Positions 26,666-34,709 of a stretch of DNA of 64,000 nucleotides are shown one piece after another (position 1 is the first letter of the stretch; each line of letters begins with the position of its first letter). Made by a program: the position numbers and the translations under genes. A model generated the notes under the pieces. The model saw nothing but the letters and a program-made list of their open reading frames with translations, did not search any database and had not been told where the DNA came from. This stretch comes from Pseudomonas fluorescens (GTDB lineage Bacteria > Pseudomonadota > Gammaproteobacteria > Pseudomonadales > Pseudomonadaceae): contig NZ_CABVIY010000004.1 in assembly GCF_902498195.1 (NCBI RefSeq), positions 124,001 to 188,000 on the forward strand. Direction: 5' to 3'.

Positions 26666-27103
26666 ATGGGCTGGGATCGGGCAACGCCATTTATCATTGA
26701 TCTGCAAGTGGGCGCCGAGGACATCGACGGCCTGGGGCACGCCAACAACGCGGTGTACGTGACCTGGCTCGAACGCTGTGCCTGGCGCCACTCCCAGCGC
26801 CTGGGCCTGGACCTGGTCGAGTATCGTCGGCTGGACCGTGCGATGGCCGTGGTGCGGCACGAAATCGATTACCTGGCGGCCGCCTATGAAGGCGACGAAC
26901 TGCAATTGGCGACCTGGATCGTCGATTGGGACCAGCGCCTGAAAATGACCCGCCACTTCCAGTTGAAGCGGCCCAGCGATAACTCGACGTTGCTGCGCGC
27001 GCAAACCACGTTCGTGTGCATCGAACTGTCCACGGGCAAGCCCAAGCGCATGCCGGCGGAGTTCATTGAGGGCTACGGCCCGGCCATACCCGTTTTGACC
27101 TGA
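26666..27103 (+). CDS. Acyl-CoA thioesterase, hotdog (4HBT) family
   Basis: Hotdog-fold thioesterase of 145 aa. The 4HBT signature IDGLGHANNAVYVTWLERCA is near residues 21-40, with its aspartate, histidine and asparagine residues. Members hydrolyse acyl-CoA or acyl-ACP thioesters; this is a general family role, not a demonstrated substrate. It follows the hydrolase by 48 bases. GGGAGTGGGG precedes the ATG. Confidence 0.85.
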   Translation: MGWDRATPFIIDLQVGAEDIDGLGHANNAVYVTWLERCAWRHSQRLGLDLVEYRRLDRAMAVVRHEIDYLAAAYEGDELQLATWIVDWDQRLKMTRHFQLKRPSDNSTLLRAQTTFVCIELSTGKPKRMPAEFIEGYGPAIPVLT

Positions 27104-27114
27104 CATAATCCTGT

Positions 27115-27191
27115 GTAGGAGCTGCCGAAGGCTGCGATCTTTTGATCTTCAAGATCAAGATCAAAAGATCGCAGCCTTCGGCAGCTCCTAC
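27115..27191. repeat. Long palindromic repeat, second family
   Basis: Nearly perfect inverted repeat: GTAGGAGCTGCCGAAGG on the left and its complement on the right, with AAAGATCG and TTTTGATC continuing inward. Compare 24274 and 37262. It separates the thioesterase gene from dusC. Confidence 0.88.
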
Positions 27192-27220
27192 TTCCACGTT
27201 TTTCGTTGAGTGTGTTTTTC

Positions 27221-28180
27221 ATGCAAATTGCTTTGGCGCCCATGGAGGGGTTGGTCGACAACATCTTGCGCGACGTACTGACCCGGGTGGGCGGTATCGA
27301 TTGGTGCGTGACTGAATTCATCCGGATCAACGATCAGCTGCTGACGCCGGCCTATTTCCACAAATTCGGCCCTGAATTGCTCACCGGTGCCCGCACCGCG
27401 TCCGGCGTCCCGCTGCGCGTGCAGTTGCTGGGGTCGGACCCGGTTTGCCTGGCGGAAAATGCCGCGCTGGCCTGCGAGCTGGGTTCCGAAGTCATTGACC
27501 TGAACTTCGGTTGCCCGGCCAAGACCGTGAACAAATCCCGTGGCGGTGCGGTATTGCTCAAGGAGCCCGAGCTGCTGAACCGGATCGTCGAACATGTGCG
27601 TCGCGCCGTTCCGGCGCACATCCCGGTGACCGCCAAGATGCGCCTGGGCTTCGACAGCCCGGACGGTTCGCTGGTGTGTGCCACGGCCCTGGCCGAGGGG
27701 GGCGCGGAGCACATTGTGGTTCACGCACGGACCAAGACCGACGGCTACAAGCCACCGGCGCACTGGGAGTGGATTCCCAGGGTGCAGGATGTGGTCAAGG
27801 TGCCGGTGTTTGCCAATGGCGATATTTGGTGCGTGGAAGACTGGCGCCGTTGCCGCGAGATCAGTGGCGTGGAAGACATCATGCTCGGCCGTGGCCTGGT
27901 TTCGCGTCCCGACCTGGCCCGGCAAATCGCCGCGGCCCGGGCCGGTGAAGAGGTGGTCGAGATGACCTGGGCCGAGTTGTTGCCGCTGCTCCAGGACTTC
28001 TGGCTGCAGGCCAAGGCGCAAATGACGCCACGCCAATCGCCGGGTCGCCTGAAGCAATGGCTGGCGATGCTGACCCGCAATTACCCTGAGGCGGTCGAGC
28101 TGTTCACCGTGCTGCGGCGGGAGACAGAACTGGATCAGGTGTCGCGTTTGCTGGGTCTGCAAGTAGCGGAAGCGGCCTGA
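27221..28180 (+). CDS. dusC: tRNA-dihydrouridine synthase C
   Basis: FMN enzyme of about 319 aa that reduces uridine in the D loop of tRNA; DusC acts at position 16. The family opening [20 protein letters not shown] is intact, as are [17 protein letters not shown] (catalytic Cys in GCPAK) and HARTKTDGY. DusC-type length rather than DusA or DusB. ATG 27221 is used since upstream codons lie in REP-adjacent DNA. No tRNA genes lie directly beside it. Confidence 0.92.
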   Translation: MQIALAPMEGLVDNILRDVLTRVGGIDWCVTEFIRINDQLLTPAYFHKFGPELLTGARTASGVPLRVQLLGSDPVCLAENAALACELGSEVIDLNFGCPAKTVNKSRGGAVLLKEPELLNRIVEHVRRAVPAHIPVTAKMRLGFDSPDGSLVCATALAEGGAEHIVVHARTKTDGYKPPAHWEWIPRVQDVVKVPVFANGDIWCVEDWRRCREISGVEDIMLGRGLVSRPDLARQIAAARAGEEVVEMTWAELLPLLQDFWLQAKAQMTPRQSPGRLKQWLAMLTRNYPEAVELFTVLRRETELDQVSRLLGLQVAEAA

Positions 28181-28199
28181 AAAAAACTGCAAATAATCT

Positions 28200-28225
28200 C
28201 TTGAAATGCAATCAGCGGTCCCTAT
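28200..28225 (+). promoter_or_regulatory. Heat-shock (sigma-32) promoter of the Hsp20 gene
   Basis: CTTGAAA (28200-28206), 13 bases, then CCCTAT (28220-28225), very close to the sigma-32 consensus CTTGAAA / CCCCAT-T. It predicts a start near 28233, giving a leader of about 68 nt. Confidence 0.8.
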
Positions 28226-28233
28226 CTAAGGGT

Positions 28234-28300
28234 TACGCGATGCCGAATTCGGGTCGCGGAGACAAAAAACCTTGCTGATTGTTTTCAGGAGATTTGAACC
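28234..28300 (+). promoter_or_regulatory. ROSE-like RNA thermometer in the Hsp20 leader
   Basis: Two hairpins can form. The first pairs CGCGA (28236-28240) with TCGCG (28254-28258) around CCGAATTCGG. The second pairs CTTGCTGA (28271-28278) with TCAGGAG (28285-28291), leaving a bulged G and burying the AGGAG ribosome site 9 bases before the ATG. A UUGCU opposite the ribosome site is the known ROSE signature of small heat-shock genes. Confidence 0.7.
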
Positions 28301-28747
28301 ATGACTACCGCATTTTCCCTGGCGCCACTGTTCCGTTCCTCGGTGGGCTTCGACCGTTTCAACGACCTGTTCGAAACTGCCCTGCGCAACGAACCTGGCA
28401 GCACCTACCCACCCTATAACGTCGAAAAACACGGTGACGATCAATATCGCATCGTCGTGGCGGCGGCCGGTTTCCAGGAAGAAGACCTGGAGCTGCAAGT
28501 GGAGAAGGGCGTGCTGACCATCAGTGGCGGCAAACGTGATGCCAGCGAAGGCGTGACCTTCCTGCATCAAGGCATCGCCCAGCGAGCCTTCAAACTGTCC
28601 TTCCGCCTGGCGGACCACATCGAAATCAAGGCCGCCGGCCTGAGCAACGGTCTGTTGAGCATCGACCTGCTGCGGGTCATCCCGGAGGAGGCGAAAGCCA
28701 AGCGCATCCCGATCAACGGCGCGCAAAAACCGGCGCTTCAGCATTGA
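28301..28747 (+). CDS. ibpA: Small heat-shock protein (Hsp20/IbpA)
   Basis: Alpha-crystallin-family chaperone of 148 aa that holds unfolding proteins at heat shock. The alpha-crystallin domain covers about 40-130 (YNVEKHGDDQYRIVVAAAGF through GLLSIDLLR), with the EEDLELQVEKGVLTISG strands. N-terminal FDRFNDLFETALRN matches Pseudomonas IbpA. Regulation is visible: a sigma-32 promoter and an RNA thermometer lie directly upstream, and a terminator follows. Confidence 0.92.
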   Translation: MTTAFSLAPLFRSSVGFDRFNDLFETALRNEPGSTYPPYNVEKHGDDQYRIVVAAAGFQEEDLELQVEKGVLTISGGKRDASEGVTFLHQGIAQRAFKLSFRLADHIEIKAAGLSNGLLSIDLLRVIPEEAKAKRIPINGAQKPALQH

Positions 28748-28765
28748 TTCGTAGCGCCGACTGAA

Positions 28766-28799
28766 ACAAAAAGACCCCGACCTGTCGGGGTCTTTTTTT
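28766..28799. terminator. Bidirectional terminator, ibpA and lipid operon
   Basis: AAGACCCCGAC/GTCGGGGTCTT stem with A run on the left and seven Ts on the right. Serves the rightward ibpA transcript and the leftward six-gene operon ending at 28839. Confidence 0.9.
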
Positions 28800-28838
28800 G
28801 CCTGGCTTTTTTTCAACAGTACCTGCGGGTCAAGGCAT

Positions 28839-29771
28839 TCACGTCCAGCCGTAGCGCACCAGGTGAAAGAAGATCGGTGCCGCAAAGCACACCGAGTCCA
28901 ATCGGTCGAGCATGCCGCCATGGCCTTCGATCATGTGCCCCCAGTCCTTGACGCCACGGTCGCGCTTGATCGCCGACATCACAATCCCGCCGGCGAAGCC
29001 CAGGAGGTTGATCAGCAGCGCGATGAGCAGCGACTGCCAGGCGGTGAACGGCGTGATCCACCACAAGGCGCAGCCAATCAGCGAGGCGAGCAGGATGCCG
29101 CCGACAAAACCTTCCACGGTCTTGGACGGCGACAGGTTGGGGGCAATCTTGCGTTTGCCGAACAATTTGCCGCAGACGTACTGCAACACATCCGACATCT
29201 GCACCACGATCACCAGGTAGGCGATCAACAGCAGGTTTCGCCCTTCGTAGCCGGCGATGTCCAGGGTCAGCAGGGCGGGCACGTGGGACACGCAGAACAC
29301 CGCGATCATCAGGCCCCACTGGACCTTCGAGGCGCGTTCGAGAAAGTGCGTGCTGTCGCCGCCCAGGGAGGCGAGGATCGGCAGCAGCAAAAACACGTAG
29401 ACCGGAATGAAGATCGAAAACAGCCCGTACCAGTCGTAGTAAATCAGCAAATATTGCAGCGGCAATGCCAGGTAAAAGGCCGCGACCAGGGCCGGATAGT
29501 CGCTGCGGCGGGTCGGCGTCAGCGTCATGAATTCGCGCAGGGCATAGAAGGATACGAAGTAGAACAGCAGGATCACCGCAGTGGTGCCGAGCCAGAAGGC
29601 CACGCCAATCACCAGCACCATCACCCACCAGGCGTTGATCCGTGCGTTGAGGTTGTCGATCACCGGGTTGGGGCTACCGTGGCTGCGGCGCTTGAGGATG
29701 AAACCAATCGCCGAGGCCAGCAGCAGAAACGCGCCGATCCCGGCGAACAACAGCAAGGTTTGTCTATCCAT
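28839..29771 (-). CDS. CdsA-like phosphatidate cytidylyltransferase (YnbB-like)
   Basis: Polytopic membrane enzyme of about 310 aa. The CDS signature is complete: S-x-IKR-x3-VKDWG, then HGGMLDRLDS near residues 270-290. It should make CDP-diacylglycerol from phosphatidate and CTP. The core cdsA of Pseudomonas lies elsewhere, beside dxr and uppS, so this is a second copy. Start 29771 (MDRQTLLL) is chosen because GGAG sits 10 bases upstream; an ATG at 29780 overlaps the acyltransferase but has only one base between the ribosome site and the start. Last gene of the operon. Confidence 0.88.
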   Translation of the reverse strand: MDRQTLLLFAGIGAFLLLASAIGFILKRRSHGSPNPVIDNLNARINAWWVMVLVIGVAFWLGTTAVILLFYFVSFYALREFMTLTPTRRSDYPALVAAFYLALPLQYLLIYYDWYGLFSIFIPVYVFLLLPILASLGGDSTHFLERASKVQWGLMIAVFCVSHVPALLTLDIAGYEGRNLLLIAYLVIVVQMSDVLQYVCGKLFGKRKIAPNLSPSKTVEGFVGGILLASLIGCALWWITPFTAWQSLLIALLINLLGFAGGIVMSAIKRDRGVKDWGHMIEGHGGMLDRLDSVCFAAPIFFHLVRYGWT

Positions 29772-29772
29772 G

Positions 29773-30393
29773 TCAGGCATGCTCCTCGGCCAGGCTCAGC
29801 AGCGCGTCGCGACTGCGTTCCAGAAAGTGCGTCTTGCTTTCGTCTTCGTCCAGGGTCAGCGCCGCGCCAAAACTGATGGTGCATAGCAGCGGCAGCGGCA
29901 AGACCCGGCCCTTGGGCATCACGCGGTTGAGGTTGGCGATCCACACGGGAATCAATTGCGCCTGGGGATACTGTCTTGCCAGGTGATACAGCCCGCTTTT
30001 GAACGGCAGCAGGCCCTCCTCGGGGTTGCGCGTGCCTTCGGGGAAGATGATCAGCGAATCGCCGTTTTCCAGGGCATCGAGCATCGGCTGCAAGGGATTG
30101 TCGGCGGGTTCCTTGCGCTCACGGTCCACCAGCACGCCATTGAACACCCGATTGATGATGTAGCGCCGCAGCGTGCTTTTCAGCCAGTAGTCCGAACCGG
30201 CCACGGGCCGGGTGAGGGGGCGCAGGGTCGGCGGCAGCGAGGCCCACAGCAGGACGAAATCGCCATGGCTGCTGTGGTTGGCGAAGTAGATACGCTGGAC
30301 CGGTTCCGGCGCACAACCGAGCCACAGGCTGCGCGCGCCGGTGAGGAGGCGGGCGGCAGAGGTGATGAGGGTGGCAACCACGGGTTCGAGCAT
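29773..30393 (-). CDS. PlsC-like 1-acylglycerol-3-phosphate acyltransferase
   Basis: Acyltransferase of 206 aa. NHSSHGD carries the HX4D catalytic motif near residue 40, and FPEGTRNPEEG is motif III near 117. It would transfer an acyl chain to lysophosphatidate or a related alcohol. A perfect AAGGAGG lies before the ATG. It ends one base before the CdsA-like start, so product channelling to that enzyme is plausible. I recall no acyltransferase in the E. coli ynb set, so this looks like an addition. Confidence 0.85.
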   Translation of the reverse strand: MLEPVVATLITSAARLLTGARSLWLGCAPEPVQRIYFANHSSHGDFVLLWASLPPTLRPLTRPVAGSDYWLKSTLRRYIINRVFNGVLVDRERKEPADNPLQPMLDALENGDSLIIFPEGTRNPEEGLLPFKSGLYHLARQYPQAQLIPVWIANLNRVMPKGRVLPLPLLCTISFGAALTLDEDESKTHFLERSRDALLSLAEEHA

Positions 30394-30402
30394 GAAACCT
30401 CC

Positions 30403-30858
30403 TTATCCGGCAAGTGTCAGCCAGGGGCTGGCGAGGATGAAAGCCAGGGCCAGCAGGGCCTGGACAGCCACCAGCAGAGCCTGGCGACGTAACAGTCCGA
30501 GGGCGCCGGCGATGCGTTCGCTCCAGGGGCGGCCGCCACGCTCGGCGGGTTGCAGGTTCAGCGCCGCCAGCGCCGCATCCAGGGACGCGGTCTGCCCGGC
30601 GAGGTCGGGCGCGCTCGCCGCCAGGTGCTGGAACAGGTCGGCATCGAACGCGACCCGCAGTGCCCAGTATTTTTGCCACAGGCCAAGCACCAGCAGGGCG
30701 CAGGCGCAGCCCGGGCCCCAGAACCCTGGGCTCGGCATGACGTACGCACCCAGGCCGAGCAAGGCCCCGAGCAGGGTGAGCCCGGTGGACAGTCGATCCA
30801 GCGACTCGCCACGGCGCAACAGGCTGGCGGTCACCTGCAGCTGCATTTCAATGGACAC
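30403..30858 (-). CDS. Membrane protein of unknown function in lipid operon
   Basis: 151 aa; two hydrophobic stretches near residues 25-60 (LTLLGALLGLGAYVM and CACALLVLGLWQKYWA) and a C-terminal one (LLVAVQALLALAFILASPWL). I recognise no enzyme motif. The GTG at 30858 is used because GGGAGAG lies about 7 bases before it; an ATG at 30846 has none. It overlaps the phosphatase gene by 11 bases and precedes the PlsC-like gene by 9. Operon position suggests a lipid-pathway partner. Confidence 0.7.
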   Translation of the reverse strand: MSIEMQLQVTASLLRRGESLDRLSTGLTLLGALLGLGAYVMPSPGFWGPGCACALLVLGLWQKYWALRVAFDADLFQHLAASAPDLAGQTASLDAALAALNLQPAERGGRPWSERIAGALGLLRRQALLVAVQALLALAFILASPWLTLAG

Positions 30859-32191
30859 GGCGGCTCTCCCTGTCGGTCAGCGACTGCTCCAGCGCCTGTC
30901 GCTGAAGGGGGCGCAGGATGATCCCGGGTCGCGCACGCTTAATCAGCACAATCGCTTCATCGACACTGGCGGCCCGCCCGCTATACAGCAACCACGCGGC
31001 GACTGCGGTGGCGCTGCGTGAGAAACCCAGGGCACAGCAGACCAACAGCGGGCCATGCTGGCGCAGGGTCTCGATGGCCCTGGCCGCTTCCTGGCATTGC
31101 AGAGGCGTGGGCGCTGTCAGGTCCAGCACCGGCAACGAGCGATAGGCAACGCCGTCGGGGTTCAGCGACAGCTCGGCACACAGGTCCAGGACCGCGGTGA
31201 AAGGGCTGCGCTTGAGCTGCGTTCGGGTCGGTAGGCGCCCCAGCCAGACGTTATCGATGACCTGATCGGGCTGCGGGCTGTGGCGGGTCCACCAGCGTGA
31301 GTTAAGCCAGGCGGCCGCCAGGTAAGGCGCAAACAGCCAGCGTGCGGCGGTGGACAGGCGCCCATTGGCTTGTTTCTGAAAACCGCCCGCGCCCAGCCAT
31401 GCGTAGTTGAGTGCTACGAGCAGCAAGGCCAGCGCCGGCCACATCAGCCACAGCCAGGCCCCTTTGAAACTGAAGGCCAGGACCGTGAAAACGGCTGCGC
31501 CCGACAGGTAACACAGCGCCAGCCACCAGCGTTTTCCCTGTGTCGCCAGGCGGGCTTGGCGCAGCGGGCAGGCGCCTTCCAGTGGCCACAGCCAGACGCA
31601 CAGCCAGCCCAGCAGGGCGCCGGTGGGCAGGTCGATGAAGTGGTGCTGGTACGTGGTCAGCACCGACATCCCGATCAGTGCGAACCAGCCATGCATCAGC
31701 GCACGCCAGACGCCGTGCAAGTGCCGTTGATAGCAGGTCCACAACACCACCAGCAAGGCAATGTGCAACGACGGCGCCTGATTGAAGGGCTTGTCGAAGC
31801 CTGCAAGGACATCGAACAGCCAGCCGAACACGCCATCGAGTTCGGGGCGGGCGAAGGTGAAGCGCAATGGCCAGATCAGGAAGCAACTGACGGCGATCAA
31901 TTGCGCGGTCAGCAGGCGCAGGGCATGACGCTTGAGTGCCTGGCGACTGTTCGGCAGCAACAATGACAGGCCGTAGAGCAGGTCGATGGACCAGTACGGC
32001 ACGATGCTCCAGGCCCAGAACGGCATATGGGTTTCCCAGGCGAACACCAGGCTGCCGACGTCGCCACGCTGCGTGGTGACCCAGGTGGCGAAGCCGTAGG
32101 TGCCGAAAAACAACGGCGCCAGGAGCAATAGCCAGAGCACCGCCGGCTTGAGCAAGCCGGGTTCGCGTACCGTCAGTGCGTCGTGACGCAT
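30848..32191 (-). CDS. PAP2-like membrane phosphatase fused to dual-specificity phosphatase (YnbD-like)
   Basis: Fusion of about 447 aa. The N-terminal two thirds is a membrane PAP2 domain (about 8 hydrophobic segments), with APSLHIALLVVLW and TTYQHHFIDLPTGALLGW carrying the PAP2 SxxH and H-x3-D-like motifs. The C-terminal 130 residues are a cytosolic dual-specificity-type phosphatase with CX5R in VCCALGFSRSATA. Start 32191 overlaps the hydrolase stop by one base (TGATG). It resembles E. coli YnbD. It probably dephosphorylates a lipid phosphate; phosphatases of the DSP class (PTPMT1) do so on phosphatidylglycerophosphate in mitochondria. Confidence 0.82.
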   Translation of the reverse strand: MRHDALTVREPGLLKPAVLWLLLLAPLFFGTYGFATWVTTQRGDVGSLVFAWETHMPFWAWSIVPYWSIDLLYGLSLLLPNSRQALKRHALRLLTAQLIAVSCFLIWPLRFTFARPELDGVFGWLFDVLAGFDKPFNQAPSLHIALLVVLWTCYQRHLHGVWRALMHGWFALIGMSVLTTYQHHFIDLPTGALLGWLCVWLWPLEGACPLRQARLATQGKRWWLALCYLSGAAVFTVLAFSFKGAWLWLMWPALALLLVALNYAWLGAGGFQKQANGRLSTAARWLFAPYLAAAWLNSRWWTRHSPQPDQVIDNVWLGRLPTRTQLKRSPFTAVLDLCAELSLNPDGVAYRSLPVLDLTAPTPLQCQEAARAIETLRQHGPLLVCCALGFSRSATAVAAWLLYSGRAASVDEAIVLIKRARPGIILRPLQRQALEQSLTDRESRRVH

Positions 32192-33945
32192 CACGACACC
32201 CGTTGCGCGACAGACACGCTGAAGATGCCCCATTCATCGACGCGCATGTCGACCTTGCGAAACCCCGCCGCTTCCACCAGTTGATCCATTTCCAGCTGGG
32301 TGCGGCGGCGCATGACCCAGGCCTGGCCTTCGCGGTGGCTGGTCAGGGCGCGGGCGATCAGTTCCAGTTGCGGGTGCCAGGGCTGGCCGGTGTAGATCAG
32401 ATAACCGCCCGGTTCCACGGCGTCGGCCAGTCCGGCCAGGGAGGCACCGACCATGCGGTTGTCGGCGAACAACTCGTAGAGGCCGGACACCACCGCCAGG
32501 GTCGGTTGGGGATCGAGTGCGGCGAGGTCGTCGCGATCGAAGGCATCGCCCTTGACGAATCGGGCGATGGTCTCCAGGCCTTTTTCGCGGATCAGCGCGC
32601 TGCCGTCACGCACATTGATGTCGCTGTAGTCGCGCAACAGGATCGACTCGGGCAGCGGATCGACGCCCTGCAAGGCTTCAAGAATGTAGCGCCCGTGCCC
32701 GGCCGCGATATCGACGATGCGCACCTCGCGGCCCTGCTCACGCAGTTGCGCCATGGTCAGGCGCAATAGCTCCTCGACATGAAGCTTGCGCTGGCGGATG
32801 CCGCGCCAGCCGATGGAGTCCAGGTAATTGCGATCGATCAGGCGGCCGACGCCCGAGGTGCCGGTGGGGGTGTTGCGGTAGACATAGTCCAGTGTGCTTC
32901 CGGAGTCGAAGCCGGTGTCGAACCCCAGCTTGATCCCGGACGACAGCCGGCTGCCCAGGCGCATGCTGGCGCGGGTCATGCGCCAGTACAGGCCGGCCAG
33001 GGAGTTGCGCGGCAACGGTGTCGCCAGTCGCTCGGATTCGGCGCAGGTCAGGCCGAGGCGGTCGGCGTTGAGCAAAGAGGGGCGCTCGGGGGCTTGCTCG
33101 AAGTTCTCCAGAATGAAACGCCGCGCACTGGCGATGGCTGGTGCGCGATCCCTTTCGCCCAGGGTGTCGTGGAAGAATCCTGGCAGGACATGTTTTTCCT
33201 TGCGCGGGCTGCCCAGGCGCTCGAAGAACTGTTCCTGGGGTTGGCGATGCACCACGAAGTCGGCACCGGAGATCAGCAGCTGCGTGGGTATCTGGATGGC
33301 CTGGGCATCGGCCACCACGCGTTCGGCGGCTTCATAAAGACCGAGCAGGACATTCACCGAAATGGCCTTGGTGATCAGCGGGTCGTTGTCATAGCTGGCG
33401 ACGCGTTGCGGGTCATGACTGAGAAAGCGCGCCTTCACGTAGCTGTTGACGAAAAAATTGCCACGAAACCGCCGCATCAACGCCAGGCCCTGGCGGGCGA
33501 ACGGCACGTAGAGCTTGACCTTGAACGCGGGTGATGCCAGAACCAGCGAGCGAATACGGGGGGCGTAATCGTGAGCCCAGGTGGCCACGATAACGGCGCC
33601 GACACTCTGGGCAATCACGGCGAGGTTTTCTTCTTCGATCAGGTAGGTCGTGCCCAGGTGCTCGCAGAAGGTCTGCACGTCCCGCACGCTGGTGGCAAAA
33701 CCGGGGCTGTCGCCACGGGCGCCCGGAGAGAGGCCGTGGCCCCGGGCATCCCAGGCGAAGAAGTCGAAGCCGGGCAGGTCCAGCTCGTCCACCAGGTGGG
33801 CGATGCGCCCTGAATGTTCATGGCCACGGTGAAACAACACGACGGCTTTGCGCGGTTCGCCCGGGGCAGGGGTCGCGGGCCAGTGTCGGTAGAACAGTTC
33901 CACGCCGTCGTGGGTGGTGAAGGTCTGGTGCAGAGCTTCGCGCAT
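32191..33945 (-). CDS. Alpha/beta hydrolase fused to SAM methyltransferase (YnbC-like)
   Basis: Bifunctional protein of about 584 aa. Residues 1-290 are a monoacylglycerol-lipase-like hydrolase (FHRGHEHSGR, AWDARGHGLSPGARGD). Its nucleophile elbow reads AQSVGA, with the serine at 114, so the first glycine of GxSxG is alanine. Residues about 360-580 are a class I methyltransferase with the SAM motif VRIVDIAAGHGRYI and the later VEPGGYLIYTGQPW. E. coli YnbC has the same fusion. ATG 33945 is chosen because AAGGA lies 7 bases before it; ATG 33951 is too close to that site. Confidence 0.82.
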   Translation of the reverse strand: MREALHQTFTTHDGVELFYRHWPATPAPGEPRKAVVLFHRGHEHSGRIAHLVDELDLPGFDFFAWDARGHGLSPGARGDSPGFATSVRDVQTFCEHLGTTYLIEEENLAVIAQSVGAVIVATWAHDYAPRIRSLVLASPAFKVKLYVPFARQGLALMRRFRGNFFVNSYVKARFLSHDPQRVASYDNDPLITKAISVNVLLGLYEAAERVVADAQAIQIPTQLLISGADFVVHRQPQEQFFERLGSPRKEKHVLPGFFHDTLGERDRAPAIASARRFILENFEQAPERPSLLNADRLGLTCAESERLATPLPRNSLAGLYWRMTRASMRLGSRLSSGIKLGFDTGFDSGSTLDYVYRNTPTGTSGVGRLIDRNYLDSIGWRGIRQRKLHVEELLRLTMAQLREQGREVRIVDIAAGHGRYILEALQGVDPLPESILLRDYSDINVRDGSALIREKGLETIARFVKGDAFDRDDLAALDPQPTLAVVSGLYELFADNRMVGASLAGLADAVEPGGYLIYTGQPWHPQLELIARALTSHREGQAWVMRRRTQLEMDQLVEAAGFRKVDMRVDEWGIFSVSVAQRVS

Positions 33946-33955
33946 TGCCATTTCC

Positions 33956-34579
33956 TTATGCTGAAGGGCTGTCGGGTTGTACTTCCTTGAGGCCCTGTCG
34001 AACCCGGTTGACCAGCGTGCAGATCAACAGCGCCGCGAGTATCGCGAACACGCCGTTGATCCACGGCGCACCGAGCCAGCCCGGCGCGATGGCGGCGGCC
34101 ACCACCCCCAGCACGAAGGCCCGGTCACTTTTGCCCATCGGCCCGTCATAGCGTCGCGAAGCGCCCACCATCGGCCCCAGCACGCCGGTGTATTCGCTGA
34201 ACAGGGCGAGCAGGGTTACCAGCAGCACCAGCCACAGGCTGACGCCCGGCAACAGGGCAAAAGGAAGAATCAGGGCGCAGTCCGCGACAATGTCGCAGAG
34301 CTCATTGAGATAGGCCCCCAGGCGCGACTGCTGGTTGAATTCCCGGGCGAGCATGCCGTCGATGGCGTTCAGCGCCATGCGCGCGATCATCCAGGCCGGA
34401 ACCAGCGCAAACACCCAGGGATGTTGCGCCAGGCTGGCGATGAACAGGCCCACCACCACCGAGCCGACGCCGGCAATCAGGGTGATCTGGTTGGCGGTGG
34501 TGCCGTTGCTGAACAGTCGTCGAACCAGTGGCCGCAGGAGGTTTTGAAACGCAGGTTTGATCTGGTAGATGCTGGGCAC
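33956..34579 (-). CDS. CDP-alcohol phosphatidyltransferase (YnbA-like)
   Basis: Membrane enzyme of about 207 aa that transfers a phosphatidyl group from CDP-diacylglycerol to an alcohol. The motif D-x2-DG-x2-AR-x8-G-x3-D-x3-D is present as NAIDGMLAR...GAYLNELCD, but the first and third acidic residues are asparagines (N71 and N92). The GTG start gives MPSIYQIKPAFQ, matching the E. coli YnbA opening as I recall it; a TTG farther up lies in terminator DNA. First gene of the six-gene operon; it ends 10 bases before the hydrolase start, and its TAA touches that gene's ribosome site. Confidence 0.83.
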   Translation of the reverse strand: MPSIYQIKPAFQNLLRPLVRRLFSNGTTANQITLIAGVGSVVVGLFIASLAQHPWVFALVPAWMIARMALNAIDGMLAREFNQQSRLGAYLNELCDIVADCALILPFALLPGVSLWLVLLVTLLALFSEYTGVLGPMVGASRRYDGPMGKSDRAFVLGVVAAAIAPGWLGAPWINGVFAILAALLICTLVNRVRQGLKEVQPDSPSA

Positions 34580-34661
34580 GTCGATGGGATCTCGGCCAGT
34601 GGGAGAGGGAGGGTTGGCGTTTGTCAGTGTAGATGGCTTCTTGCGGCACCCCTGAAAATGC

Positions 34662-34690
34662 AAAACGCCCGATGCAAGGCATCGGGCGTC
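34662..34690 (-). terminator. Terminator of the nitric oxide reductase gene
   Basis: ACGCCCGATGC/GCATCGGGCGT stem (about 11 bp) followed by four Us in the leftward transcript. It lies 20 bases after the norB stop and separates it from the lipid operon. Confidence 0.85.
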
Positions 34691-34709
34691 AGGTGTTCAT
34701 GCGCAGGCT

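Noticed and set aside
34580..34663. N-terminal extension of the YnbA-like protein from a TTG
   Set aside because: The TTG sits in the U run of the norB terminator, and the GTG at 34579 gives the family N-terminus.
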